Source: Paenibacillus harenae (GTDB taxonomy: Bacteria > Bacillota > Bacilli > Paenibacillales > Paenibacillaceae). Taken from it: a DNA stretch of 64,000 bases. A program made the position numbers and the translations under genes. Within the stretch, counting starts at the first letter, position 1. Each line of letters opens with the position of its first letter. The stretch is from NCBI RefSeq assembly GCF_030812415.1, contig NZ_JAUSST010000006.1, positions 124,001-188,000 of the forward strand, in the 5' to 3' direction. This document shows, piece after piece, positions 1-6,866 of this stretch. Below the pieces are notes generated by a model, which was given only the letters and a program-made list of their open reading frames with translations, had not been told where the DNA came from and searched no databases.

Positions 1-750
1 CCCGCCCGCCAGCTCGATCTCGTCGATCTCGGCGATGAACGGCTCGTCCCCGCCTCCAAGAACCGCGCAGCCGACCTCGAACCCGTCTATATTTTGCTCG
101 ATCACAACTTTCTTGTCGTGGGCGAATGCCTCGCGAATCCCTGCAAGAAGCTCCGAACGATTATAAGCTTTCGTGATGCCGAACGAAGAACCCGATCTGG
201 AAGGCTTCACATACAAAGGAAATCCGAACTTCGCAGCCTCAACCGCCGCAGCCTCCATATCTCCGCCTTCCCATACCGTAACCGTTGCGGCTGTTTCAAT
301 GCCGGCCGCCCGTACGAGCGAACTCGCGATTGCCTTGTCCATGCATATCGCCGACGAAAGCGTATCGCAGCCGACGAAAGGGATACCGGACAATTCAAGC
401 AGCCCTTGCAACGTTCCATCCTCTCCATTGCGGCCGTGCAGCACGGGAATTATTGCATCTACAGGTACAGTGCGATATTCCGTGCCTGCCAATTCAACGA
501 TTCCGGCTATAGACCGGCTAGGCGATAGGAAGGCTGGGATGCGGCTCGCATGCGAATGCCAGCGATCGTTCCGGATCTCATCCGTGCTTCCGTTGTATCT
601 GAACCAAGCGCCCTCGCGCGTTATTCCGATCATAATGACCGCATACTTGGAGCGGTCCAAGTGGTCGATCACCGAAGCGGCTGATTGCAAAGAAACCCCG
701 TATTCCGTAGATTGGCCGCCGAACAGCACGGCTATATTTTGAATAGTCAT
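1..750 (-). CDS. D-alanine--D-alanine/D-serine ligase, VanG-like (partial, N-terminal part)
   Basis: ATP-grasp ligase that joins D-Ala to D-Ala or D-Ser to make the cell-wall dipeptide in the cytoplasm. The 250 visible codons run off the left window edge, so the C-terminal ATP-grasp part and stop are missing. Visible family marks are FGGQSTEYGVSLQSA near the N-terminus, LHGRNGEDGTLQG near residue 104 and KPSRSGSSFGITKA near residue 178. The phrases GITREGAW and GCDTLSS, the spacing and the overall text are closer to VanG-type D-Ala-D-Ser ligases than to housekeeping Ddl, judged from memory of the VanG sequence. Start ATG at 750 follows a GAGGGGAG ribosome site. Substrate preference cannot be decided because the specificity loop lies outside the window. 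Confidence 0.85.
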   Translation of the reverse strand, partial: MTIQNIAVLFGGQSTEYGVSLQSAASVIDHLDRSKYAVIMIGITREGAWFRYNGSTDEIRNDRWHSHASRIPAFLSPSRSIAGIVELAGTEYRTVPVDAIIPVLHGRNGEDGTLQGLLELSGIPFVGCDTLSSAICMDKAIASSLVRAAGIETAATVTVWEGGDMEAAAVEAAKFGFPLYVKPSRSGSSFGITKAYNRSELLAGIREAFAHDKKVVIEQNIDGFEVGCAVLGGGDEPFIAEIDEIELAGG

Positions 751-1015
751 TGTTTATTTTCTCCCCTCTCGAATATCGAGCTTGCCCTTGATTATAGAGA
801 GCGGAATTAAATAAACCGGAAAGAAAACATTAAGAACTATTAAGATGACTTAAATATTTTATAAATATGAACAGCAAGGTCAGGTGTACTGGCTCACGCG
901 GTATATTATAAATTAAATATTCCTTTACAGGAATATTCTCTTTATGGTATATTCAATTCATGGGATTGAACAACGTTTGCGATAAAGAATCATCAAAATA
1001 GCGGAGGTTATAAAA

Positions 1016-1501
1016 ATGACAGGGAATAACGCGAATCAAGCAGTGGAAGATGTAAAGGATCGAGAAATCGTAATAAGCCGTACGTTCAACGCTTCGAGGG
1101 AATTGGTCTGGGAGGTGTGGTCGAAACCCGAGCATCTCGCCAACTGGTGGGGTCCGAAGGGCTTCGCGATTACGACGCAGCAATTCGACTTCAAGCTTGG
1201 CGGCGCATGGAGGTTTATTATGCATGGGCCGGACGGCGTCGATTATCCGAATCAAATCGTATTTATCGACATGCGGAATCCGGAGCTCCTCGTTTACGCT
1301 TCCAGTGACGGAGAAGAGGATAGCCCGGGCCAATTCCAAACGACAGTTACGTTCGAAGCAGACGGGGACAAAACATCGATTACGATGCAGATGCTGTTCA
1401 AAACAGCGGCGGAGCGCGATTTCGTCGTCAAGGAATACGGAGCAATCGAAGGCGGCAATCAAACACTGGATCGTCTAGCGGAGCTGTTGGCATCGTTATA
1501 A
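1016..1501 (+). CDS. SRPBCC/AHSA1-domain protein
   Basis: A 161-residue single-domain protein of the SRPBCC superfamily (START-like ligand-binding fold, activator of Hsp90 ATPase homologue 1-like branch). The N-terminal phrase ISRTFNASRELVWEVWSKPEHLANWWGP and the GGAWRFIMHGPDG turn are typical, as is the closing helix GGNQTLDRLAELLASL. Members bind small hydrophobic ligands; no substrate can be named here. It starts at an ATG behind a GCGGAGG site and is followed at once by an intrinsic terminator, so it appears monocistronic. The AT-rich 265 bases upstream, after the divergent ligase start, hold both promoters but no further gene. Confidence 0.9.
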   Translation: MTGNNANQAVEDVKDREIVISRTFNASRELVWEVWSKPEHLANWWGPKGFAITTQQFDFKLGGAWRFIMHGPDGVDYPNQIVFIDMRNPELLVYASSDGEEDSPGQFQTTVTFEADGDKTSITMQMLFKTAAERDFVVKEYGAIEGGNQTLDRLAELLASL

Positions 1502-1532
1502 GAAGGTTAGTAAGAGATCATCATAAACGAGT

Positions 1533-1561
1533 AAGAGGCTGCCCTGGGGGCGGCCTCTTTT
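1533..1561 (+). terminator. Intrinsic terminator of the SRPBCC gene
   Basis: The AAGAGGC and GCCTCTT arms with an inner GCCC/GGGC extension form a strong hairpin that runs into a short T tract. Confidence 0.8.
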
Positions 1562-1570
1562 GCGTCCGGG

Positions 1571-1765
1571 ATTATATACTCCAATATCCTTCTAATTTCC
1601 GAGGGTATCCAGAAAAGCGTATTCGAAGGCGAATTCGTTCGCAAGGGACTGGACATCCTATTAAGCGTAAGCACAAGATCGAAGAACATCGAGGCCTATA
1701 TCCGCAAAGAGAAGACATCCAAGGCGAATTCTTCTTATGTATGCGCATTCATGCATTTCATCTGA
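1571..1765 (+). pseudogene. Possible gene remnant, 64 codons without own start
   Basis: The plus-strand frame from 1571 to the TGA at 1763 reads like the C-terminal end of a real protein (it includes SEGIQKSVFEGEFVRKGLDI and KNIEAYIRKEKTSKANSS). It has no ribosome site, and its open frame runs backward into the terminator hairpin of the preceding gene. I do not recognise the family. It may be the tail of a deleted gene or chance; the mixed-charge helical composition argues mildly for the former. Confidence 0.3.
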
Positions 1766-1797
1766 CTTTTTTAACGTTTTTTGAACGAAAACGCCGG

Positions 1798-1826
1798 TTT
1801 ACTTTCCAATCGCAGAGGACTATGAT
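1798..1826 (+). promoter_or_regulatory. Sigma-A promoter of the riboswitch-kimA transcript
   Basis: TTTACT and TATGAT are separated by 17 bases, about 25 bases before the riboswitch aptamer begins. Confidence 0.65.
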
Positions 1827-1849
1827 CGTTATGCATTTAAATATATGAT

Positions 1850-2055
1850 CACGAATCGCTGAGTTTCCGCTCTTGAAGCGGGAAGCAGGGGAACCAATTG
1901 CGACGCCAGGCAAATGCTTGCCACGTCGCCGGGGTGAATCCGCGATCGCCGCCTGCATGCAGGCAGCATCCGCGGTAGGGCGACTCTAAACGCCCGAATC
2001 CGTCAGCTAACCTTGCAAGCGTTGGGAGAGGTGAATCAACTTCGGCTGGATTTAG
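1850..2055 (+). promoter_or_regulatory. ydaO/yuaA riboswitch (cyclic di-AMP sensor)
   Basis: The segment carries the conserved blocks of the ydaO-yuaA class in order: GCAGGGGAACC, CGGGGTGAATCC, GGTAGGGCGACTC, CGCCCGAATCCGTCAGCTAACC and GCAAGCG (all read from the sequence). Members bind two c-di-AMP molecules and usually switch transcription off. A strong terminator follows the aptamer immediately and the next gene is a KimA-type potassium importer, the classic target. High c-di-AMP, a sign of ample potassium, should therefore stop kimA transcription. Confidence 0.93.
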
Positions 2056-2056
2056 G

Positions 2057-2086
2057 GCCGCGGGGAGTTCCCTGCAGGCTTTTTTT
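2057..2086 (+). terminator. Riboswitch expression-platform terminator
   Basis: GCCGCGGGG pairs with CCCTGC(A)GGC around an AGTT loop and is followed by seven Ts. Lying between aptamer and kimA, it is best read as the regulated terminator of the c-di-AMP riboswitch. Confidence 0.85.
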
Positions 2087-2124
2087 GTTATGCCTTTTTT
2101 GCACAATTAATTAACGGTGGTGAC

Positions 2125-3954
2125 ATGATGTTCGCTTCAATCAAAAGATTATTGATCGGTCGTCCGCTTAAGTCGGCGGAATTAGGCGAACAGAAGCTCG
2201 CGAAGTCGAAGGCGCTCGCCATTCTGTCCTCGGATGCGCTTTCCTCGGTAGCGTATGGACCAGAGCAAATATTGCTCGTCCTTGTTACGATCGGCGTAGC
2301 GGCATTCTGGTATTCGGTACCGATTGCAATCGGCGTATTAGTATTATTGACGGCATTGATCTTATCGTATCGGCAAATTATTTTCGCATATCCGCATGGC
2401 GGCGGAGCGTATGTCGTATCGAAACAAAACTTGGGGTTGTTCCCCGGGCTCATATCGGGAGGCTCTTTGCTGGTCGATTATATATTAACGGTTGCAGTAA
2501 GCGTGTCGGCTGGGACGGACGCGATTACGTCCGCTTTTCCGAGTCTGCATGAGCAAACGGTTCTGATCGCGATAATTTTCGTTATTCTGATCACGATATT
2601 GAACCTAAGGGGCGTTACGGAATCGGCTTCGATTCTAGCTTATCCAGTCTACTTGTTCGTATTGGCATTGTTCGTTTTGATCGGTGTCGGCATCTATAAC
2701 GTGATGACGGGCCAAGTGTCGCCGGAGCTGCATGCGCCAATCGGAACGCCGGTTGCGGGCATTAGCTTGTTCCTGCTGCTTAGGGCGTTCGCGTCGGGCA
2801 GCTCGGCCCTAACGGGCGTCGAAGCGATCTCCAATGCGATTCCGAATTTCAAAGATCCGGCCCCGAACAATGCCGCGAAGACGCTGATCGCGATGGGTGT
2901 ATTGCTGGCGCTGCTGTTCTCAGGCATCGTCTGGCTCGCTTACTATTACGGCATTACGCCGAAAGTGGAAGCGACGGTCGTATCGCAGATTGCCGAGGAG
3001 ACGTTTGGCCGGAATTTGATGTATTATTTCATTCAGGGTACGACGGCGCTTATTCTTATTCTGGCCGCGAACACGGGCTACTCGGCATTTCCGCTGCTGG
3101 CAGTCAACTTGGCGAAGGATAAGTTCATCCCGCGCATGTTCACCGCGAGGGGCGATCGTCTTGGTTACTCCAACGGCATTATTATTTTGGGCGTGTTGTC
3201 GATCGTGCTTATTGTCGCGTTCCATGGACAGACGGAGCATCTGATTCCGCTTTATGCGGTGGGGGTATTCATTCCGTTCACGCTTTCGCAGACGGGCATG
3301 ATCGTGAAGTGGATTCGCGAGAAGCCGAAGGGCTGGGTCACGAAGCTTATCATTAACGCGGCGGGCGCGCTCATCAGCTTTGTCGTAACGATCATGTTCT
3401 TCTTGACGAAGTTCGAGCAGGTATGGACGATTCTCGTGTTCCTTCCGCTCATCATTTATTTATTCCTGCGGATTAAGAAGCATTATGAAGCGGTGGGCGA
3501 GCAGCTCCGCCTGGCTACATGCGAGCCGCCTATTGTAATCGAAGGGAATGTTATGATTTTGCCGGTGGCCGGCATTACGCATGTCGTCGAGAATTCGATC
3601 AACTATGCGAAGTCGTTAAAGGCGGATCAGATTATTGCCGTGTACATTCCTTTCGAAAGGGAGGAAGAAGCGGCATTCCAGGAGAAATGGGGGAAATGGA
3701 TGCCTGACGTTCGGCTAGTGACGCTTCACTCGCCCTATCGGTCGATCATCCATCCGTTGCTCAAGTTCATCGATACGGTTCAGCGCAAAGCAAGCGAGTC
3801 GAGCTATCAGGTGACGGTCGTCATCCCGCAGTTCATTCCGAAGAAGGGCTGGCACAATATCCTCCACAATCAAACCAGTCTCATGATTCGGGCCAACCTG
3901 CTGCATCGCAGAGACGTAATCGTTACGACCGTTCCGTACCATTTGAAAAAATAG
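2125..3954 (+). CDS. kimA: KimA-type high-affinity potassium importer
   Basis: A 609-residue membrane protein of the KUP-like branch of the APC superfamily, matching Bacillus KimA (formerly YdaO) in length. The N-terminal block LSSDALSSVAYGPEQ, about twelve hydrophobic segments over residues 30-460 and a soluble C-terminal domain of about 140 residues follow the family plan. KimA imports K+ with protons when potassium is scarce and is inhibited by c-di-AMP. The gene sits directly behind a ydaO riboswitch, which fixes its functional identity. A second ATG three bases downstream is equally usable; GGTGGTGAC precedes both. A terminator closes the transcript. Confidence 0.93.
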   Translation: MMFASIKRLLIGRPLKSAELGEQKLAKSKALAILSSDALSSVAYGPEQILLVLVTIGVAAFWYSVPIAIGVLVLLTALILSYRQIIFAYPHGGGAYVVSKQNLGLFPGLISGGSLLVDYILTVAVSVSAGTDAITSAFPSLHEQTVLIAIIFVILITILNLRGVTESASILAYPVYLFVLALFVLIGVGIYNVMTGQVSPELHAPIGTPVAGISLFLLLRAFASGSSALTGVEAISNAIPNFKDPAPNNAAKTLIAMGVLLALLFSGIVWLAYYYGITPKVEATVVSQIAEETFGRNLMYYFIQGTTALILILAANTGYSAFPLLAVNLAKDKFIPRMFTARGDRLGYSNGIIILGVLSIVLIVAFHGQTEHLIPLYAVGVFIPFTLSQTGMIVKWIREKPKGWVTKLIINAAGALISFVVTIMFFLTKFEQVWTILVFLPLIIYLFLRIKKHYEAVGEQLRLATCEPPIVIEGNVMILPVAGITHVVENSINYAKSLKADQIIAVYIPFEREEEAAFQEKWGKWMPDVRLVTLHSPYRSIIHPLLKFIDTVQRKASESSYQVTVVIPQFIPKKGWHNILHNQTSLMIRANLLHRRDVIVTTVPYHLKK

Positions 3955-3972
3955 CGGGTTTGTCGATAGGGG

Positions 3973-4013
3973 AGAGGCTGTTCCATGAGCGAGCTTGTGG
4001 GCAGCCTCTTTCT
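3973..4013 (+). terminator. Intrinsic terminator of kimA
   Basis: AGAGGCTG pairs with CAGCCTCT across a 21-base loop and is followed by a broken T tract. Confidence 0.75.
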
Positions 4014-4047
4014 AATGGGCTACGCTTGCTGGGGGTTAGCAAAAACG

Positions 4048-4067
4048 GGAATTAATCCCGTTAATTT
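4048..4067 (+). repeat. Dispersed intergenic repeat, copy 1
   Basis: This 20-base segment matches the one at 44882-44901 at 19 of 20 positions. It overlaps the palindrome ACGGGA-N5-TCCCGT. The surrounding non-coding stretch, 4018-4250, shows several further related AT-rich blocks (GGCGTTAATATT, GGAATTAGCGGG) but no gene. This resembles the small intergenic repeats scattered in many Paenibacillus genomes; that comparison is from memory. Confidence 0.45.
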
Positions 4068-4252
4068 CAGTGCTATCGGCCGGTTGAACGAAATAGCTCC
4101 TTTTTCTGGCGTTAATATTGGCGGTAGGTGGCCGAGACGCTGAAATGGGCGGAATTAGCGGGAGTTTTTTGCAGTTATTATTACAAAACGGTTCTTATCC
4201 ACCGATGGGAATGGGTACACTACCGGTAATAAGTTAAGGTGGTGAAACTTCT

Positions 4253-4717
4253 ATGACGAGCAGAGCTTTCATAATGTGTTTGTCCGTGTGCCTTTTGATG
4301 ACAATGACAACCCAGATTCATACGGTGGGTGCAGAACCACGCGGCGACGTTCCCCCATATGAGAAGCCTTTTTTTGAAATTGGCTATAAATCGGTTGAAG
4401 AAGCATTGCAAGAATGCGAAACGCTTCATCATAAAGAACTTAAATTGCCCTACAAATTGCCTTCGATTGCATTTACCCATCACTTTGGCAGATGCATAAA
4501 CGACACGGTTAATCATAAAAACGATGATTTGGGTATTGAATATCTTCATGAAAAGCAAGGCGAGAATCATTACAAGATTGATGTATGACCAAGCTCGCAA
4601 AAATTCAACTTTGAAAAATCGAGAAGAATAAAACAAAGCTACATGCTCCATTACGGTAATCAAGCACTCTATTTTGAAATGCGTATTCCTATGTCTCAGA
4701 GAGGATTCATATGGTAA
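4253..4717 (+). pseudogene. Small secreted protein gene interrupted by an in-frame TGA
   Basis: The frame starts at an ATG behind GGTGGTG and encodes a clear signal peptide (hydrophobic residues 5-27, ending near VGAEP). It stops at a TGA at 4586 after 111 codons. The same frame then continues without frameshift for 42 more codons to a TAA at 4715, in protein-like text that includes SQKFNFEKSRRIKQSYMLHY. Val-TGA-Pro-Ser suggests an original CGA arginine codon. The product is either a truncated secreted protein or a pseudogene of about 154 residues. The style recalls DUF4367-type extracytoplasmic domains, but I cannot assign it firmly. Confidence 0.6.
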
Positions 4718-4781
4718 ACTATGGGTAATGAATTTCATCTGCTCCTAAGCTATTAAAATTCACAATAGAATGAGGGATCCT

Positions 4782-5249
4782 ATGAACGAAAATTTGTTCA
4801 CCCAAATCGAATCTATCCGCAATCTTACGATTAAGGCAGTAGAGGGCATTTCCGAGCAGACGCTGGATATCGTTCCGGAAGGGTTCAACAACAGTTTGAG
4901 ATGGAACTTAGGGCATATTTACTTGGTGCAAGAGAAGTTTGCGTTTCATTTTGCCGGTGAGCCGGTGCAATTGTCAGAGAGCTTCGAGCGGTTGTTTGCG
5001 AGAGGGACGAAGCCTGCCGATTGGAAGGAAAAGCCTCCGGCGCTTGAGGTGCTGCTGGAGATGCTGGCCGAGCAGCCAAAACGGATTCATAAGGCATTGC
5101 TGGACCGTTTGGACGAACCAGTCACACCAACTTATACGACAGGTTCTGGCGTGCAACTAAGTACGATAGGAGAGTTCCTAACGTTCACCCTCTACCACGA
5201 AGGAATGCACATCAATACGATCAGACTGCTCAAACGATTTGCCAACTAA
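4782..5249 (+). CDS. DinB-family protein
   Basis: A 155-residue four-helix protein of the DinB/YfiT metal-binding superfamily. The metal-ligand histidines are expected in LRWNLGHI (near residue 45) and in the C-terminal HEGMHINTI pair, both present. Bacillus relatives include thiol-S-transferase and stress-induced members; the reaction here is unknown. I chose the second ATG because TGAGGG lies five bases before it, while the upstream in-frame ATG at 4770 has no ribosome site. A strong terminator follows. Confidence 0.9.
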   Translation: MNENLFTQIESIRNLTIKAVEGISEQTLDIVPEGFNNSLRWNLGHIYLVQEKFAFHFAGEPVQLSESFERLFARGTKPADWKEKPPALEVLLEMLAEQPKRIHKALLDRLDEPVTPTYTTGSGVQLSTIGEFLTFTLYHEGMHINTIRLLKRFAN

Positions 5250-5256
5250 AATAAAG

Positions 5257-5300
5257 AGGTCATCCCTTGCATCAATGCAAAGGATGACCTTCTTTTCTTT
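5257..5300 (+). terminator. Intrinsic terminator of the DinB gene
   Basis: AGGTCATCC and GGATGACCT arms enclose an inner TTGCA/TGCAA stem and are followed by TTCTTTTCTTT. Confidence 0.88.
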
Positions 5301-5336
5301 CATTCCCTTATACGTTCTGGACGACGTTATTTACAT

Positions 5337-5353
5337 ACATACAGAATGTATGT
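5337..5353. promoter_or_regulatory. 17-bp palindromic operator, likely for the TetR regulator
   Basis: ACATACA-GAA-TGTATGT is a perfect inverted repeat with a 3-bp centre, lying 53 bp before the VOC gene start in its promoter region. Its size and symmetry fit a TetR-family operator, and a TetR gene lies just downstream of the VOC gene. The assignment to that regulator is inference. Confidence 0.6.
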
Positions 5354-5405
5354 TAAAGTGAACATGAAATTAGGTTCCATTATAAGAGCACAGGAGGCTA
5401 TTCAA

Positions 5406-5819
5406 ATGAAAGTAACGAGTTTTTATCCGGTCATCCAGACAGGACAAGTGGCGAGGACGACAGACTTCTATACGACTTACTTCGGTTTCGAGAAGGTGTT
5501 CGAGGCGGATTGGTATGTGAGCTTAAAGCTGGATAGCGGCGATATGCCGTTTGAATTGGCCATTTTGGATGCAAATCATCCCACTGTTCCAGAGGGACAT
5601 CGGTCGAGCGCGCAGGGACTTATTTTAAATCTGGAGGTAGAAGATGTCGATGCCGAATATGAGCGCCTCGTACGGATAGCCAAGCTGCCCTTAATTCAGG
5701 AGATCCGGGATGAAGCGTTTGGACAGCGGCACTTTATTACAATCGATCCGAACGGCGTCTTGATCGATATGATTCAAGTGATTCCGCCGGACGAGTCTTA
5801 TCGCGATCAATACTTGTAA
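5406..5819 (+). CDS. VOC-family (glyoxalase/bleomycin-resistance-like) protein
   Basis: A 137-residue protein with the paired beta-alpha-beta-beta-beta modules of the vicinal oxygen chelate fold. It opens [21 protein letters not shown] and ends with the family phrase [14 protein letters not shown]. Members range from dioxygenases to glyoxalases and drug-binding proteins; the residues here do not settle which. The ATG at 5406 follows AGGAGG. An upstream in-frame ATG at 5346 overlaps the operator and is unlikely. The gene sits between a 17-bp palindrome and a TetR regulator 82 bp downstream, so it is probably the regulated target. Confidence 0.88.
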   Translation: MKVTSFYPVIQTGQVARTTDFYTTYFGFEKVFEADWYVSLKLDSGDMPFELAILDANHPTVPEGHRSSAQGLILNLEVEDVDAEYERLVRIAKLPLIQEIRDEAFGQRHFITIDPNGVLIDMIQVIPPDESYRDQYL

Positions 5820-5901
5820 GCTTGGATAACGTCCGCTACAATGAATGACAACTAGTTGCACCGTCTTGAGACGGTGATAAGCAGACGAATGGAGTTCCCC
5901 T

Positions 5902-6495
5902 ATGGCAAGAAAAACGAAAGCAGAGACGAATGAGACGATTCTTAAGCTGATGGATATAGCAAGGCGGCACTTCACGGAGCACGGTTACGCGGATACCGTG
6001 CTGGAGCAGATCGTTCTTGAAGCGAACCTAACGCGCGGCGCGGTGTATCATCATTTTCGCAGCAAAAAAGAGCTGTTCCGCAGCGTGCTGGAATCCGTCC
6101 AACGCGAGGTGGCCCAGCGTATTGAGCAGGATGCTTCCACGTCGGAGGACGTATGGGAGCAGCTCTATCTGGGCTGCCGCGCCTTCGTGATGGCTGCGAT
6201 AGAAGACAGCAGCAAGCGCATCATGCTGATCGACGGTCCGGCTATCTTGGGCTGGAACGTATGGCGTGAAATGGACGAGACGCATTCGATGAGCTTGTTA
6301 AGAGGACAGCTGCAGCTTATGCAAGAGCAAGGGTATTTGAAGGATGCTTCGGTCGATGCGATGACGCATTTTTTGTCCGGCGCGCTTAACGAAGCCTCGC
6401 TGTGGCTGGCCCATGCGGAGACACGGCCGAATGCGCTCGAGGAAGCAATGCGGACGCTGGCATTGTTTCTAGAGGGCATTAGACGGCAAGAGTAG
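5902..6495 (+). CDS. TetR/AcrR-family transcriptional regulator
   Basis: A 197-residue repressor. The N-terminal HTH is typical: ARRHFTEHGYADTVLEQIV, then ANLTRGAVYHHFRSKKELF (residues about 18-65). The C-terminal helical ligand domain contains DGPAILGWNVWREMD, a phrase common in one TetR subgroup. GGAGTTCCCCT precedes the ATG. It lies 82 bp after the VOC gene in the same direction and likely controls that gene, possibly together with itself, through the palindrome at 5337. The inducer is unknown. Confidence 0.92.
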   Translation: MARKTKAETNETILKLMDIARRHFTEHGYADTVLEQIVLEANLTRGAVYHHFRSKKELFRSVLESVQREVAQRIEQDASTSEDVWEQLYLGCRAFVMAAIEDSSKRIMLIDGPAILGWNVWREMDETHSMSLLRGQLQLMQEQGYLKDASVDAMTHFLSGALNEASLWLAHAETRPNALEEAMRTLALFLEGIRRQE

Positions 6496-6594
6496 CAGGA
6501 AAGGTAGAACGACGACTTTTTCTTCAGTTACCAACTGGCTGCATTCTGCCATCTATGTTATTATGTTGGTAACTTATCGATGGGAGGGTTACGT

Positions 6595-6615
6595 GTGGTA
6601 AATTTTCTCGGTTAA
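6595..6615 (+). CDS. Putative leader peptide of the macrolide-phosphotransferase attenuator
   Basis: GTG GTA AAT TTT CTC GGT TAA encodes MVNFLG. GGGAGGG lies six bases before the GTG, a better ribosome site than many full genes have. An in-frame ATG at 6580 would give an 11-residue version, but it has no ribosome site of its own. The first of two hairpins begins two bases after the stop. Macrolide resistance genes are commonly induced by ribosome stalling on such short leaders, so this reading frame is probably regulatory rather than functional as a protein. Confidence 0.5.
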   Translation: MVNFLG

Positions 6616-6616
6616 T

Positions 6617-6837
6617 GAAGCGTTGCGACATCTTGCAATGATTGCTTCGTCTCTGTTTCGTGCAGAGTAATCGGGATTATTATGCCTAATACACGTGTGC
6701 CCGTCTATCGTAATGTGATCCTCCCGCCCGGGGAGCGTCTGTTTTGCGTGTTTTTCGGGTGCTTCGTTTTACGCGTATTTAGGCGTTTCTACTTTCGATT
6801 ACGGCTGCGCAGACAGATGATGTCTGTGCTTTTTTTT
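6617..6837 (+). promoter_or_regulatory. Structured 5' leader with transcription attenuator before mph
   Basis: The 371-base gap before mph holds no ordinary gene but is rich in structure. A first hairpin has GAAGC 6617-6621 / GCTTC 6644-6648 with an inner TTGC/GCAA; a second has CTCTG 6651 / CAGAG 6663. A full intrinsic terminator follows: GCGCAGACA 6807-6815, loop GATGA, TGTCTGTGC 6821-6829, then eight Ts. The terminator ends about 29 bases before the mph start. Together with the short leader frame this is the layout of drug-induced attenuation. The antiterminator pairing could not be identified by eye. Confidence 0.65.
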
Positions 6838-6866
6838 ATTTTCAATCGAAGAGGAGAATACCTATT

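Noticed and set aside
173-742. Plus-strand frames at the left edge.
   Set aside because: They are antisense to the D-Ala-D-X ligase, which carries clear motifs.
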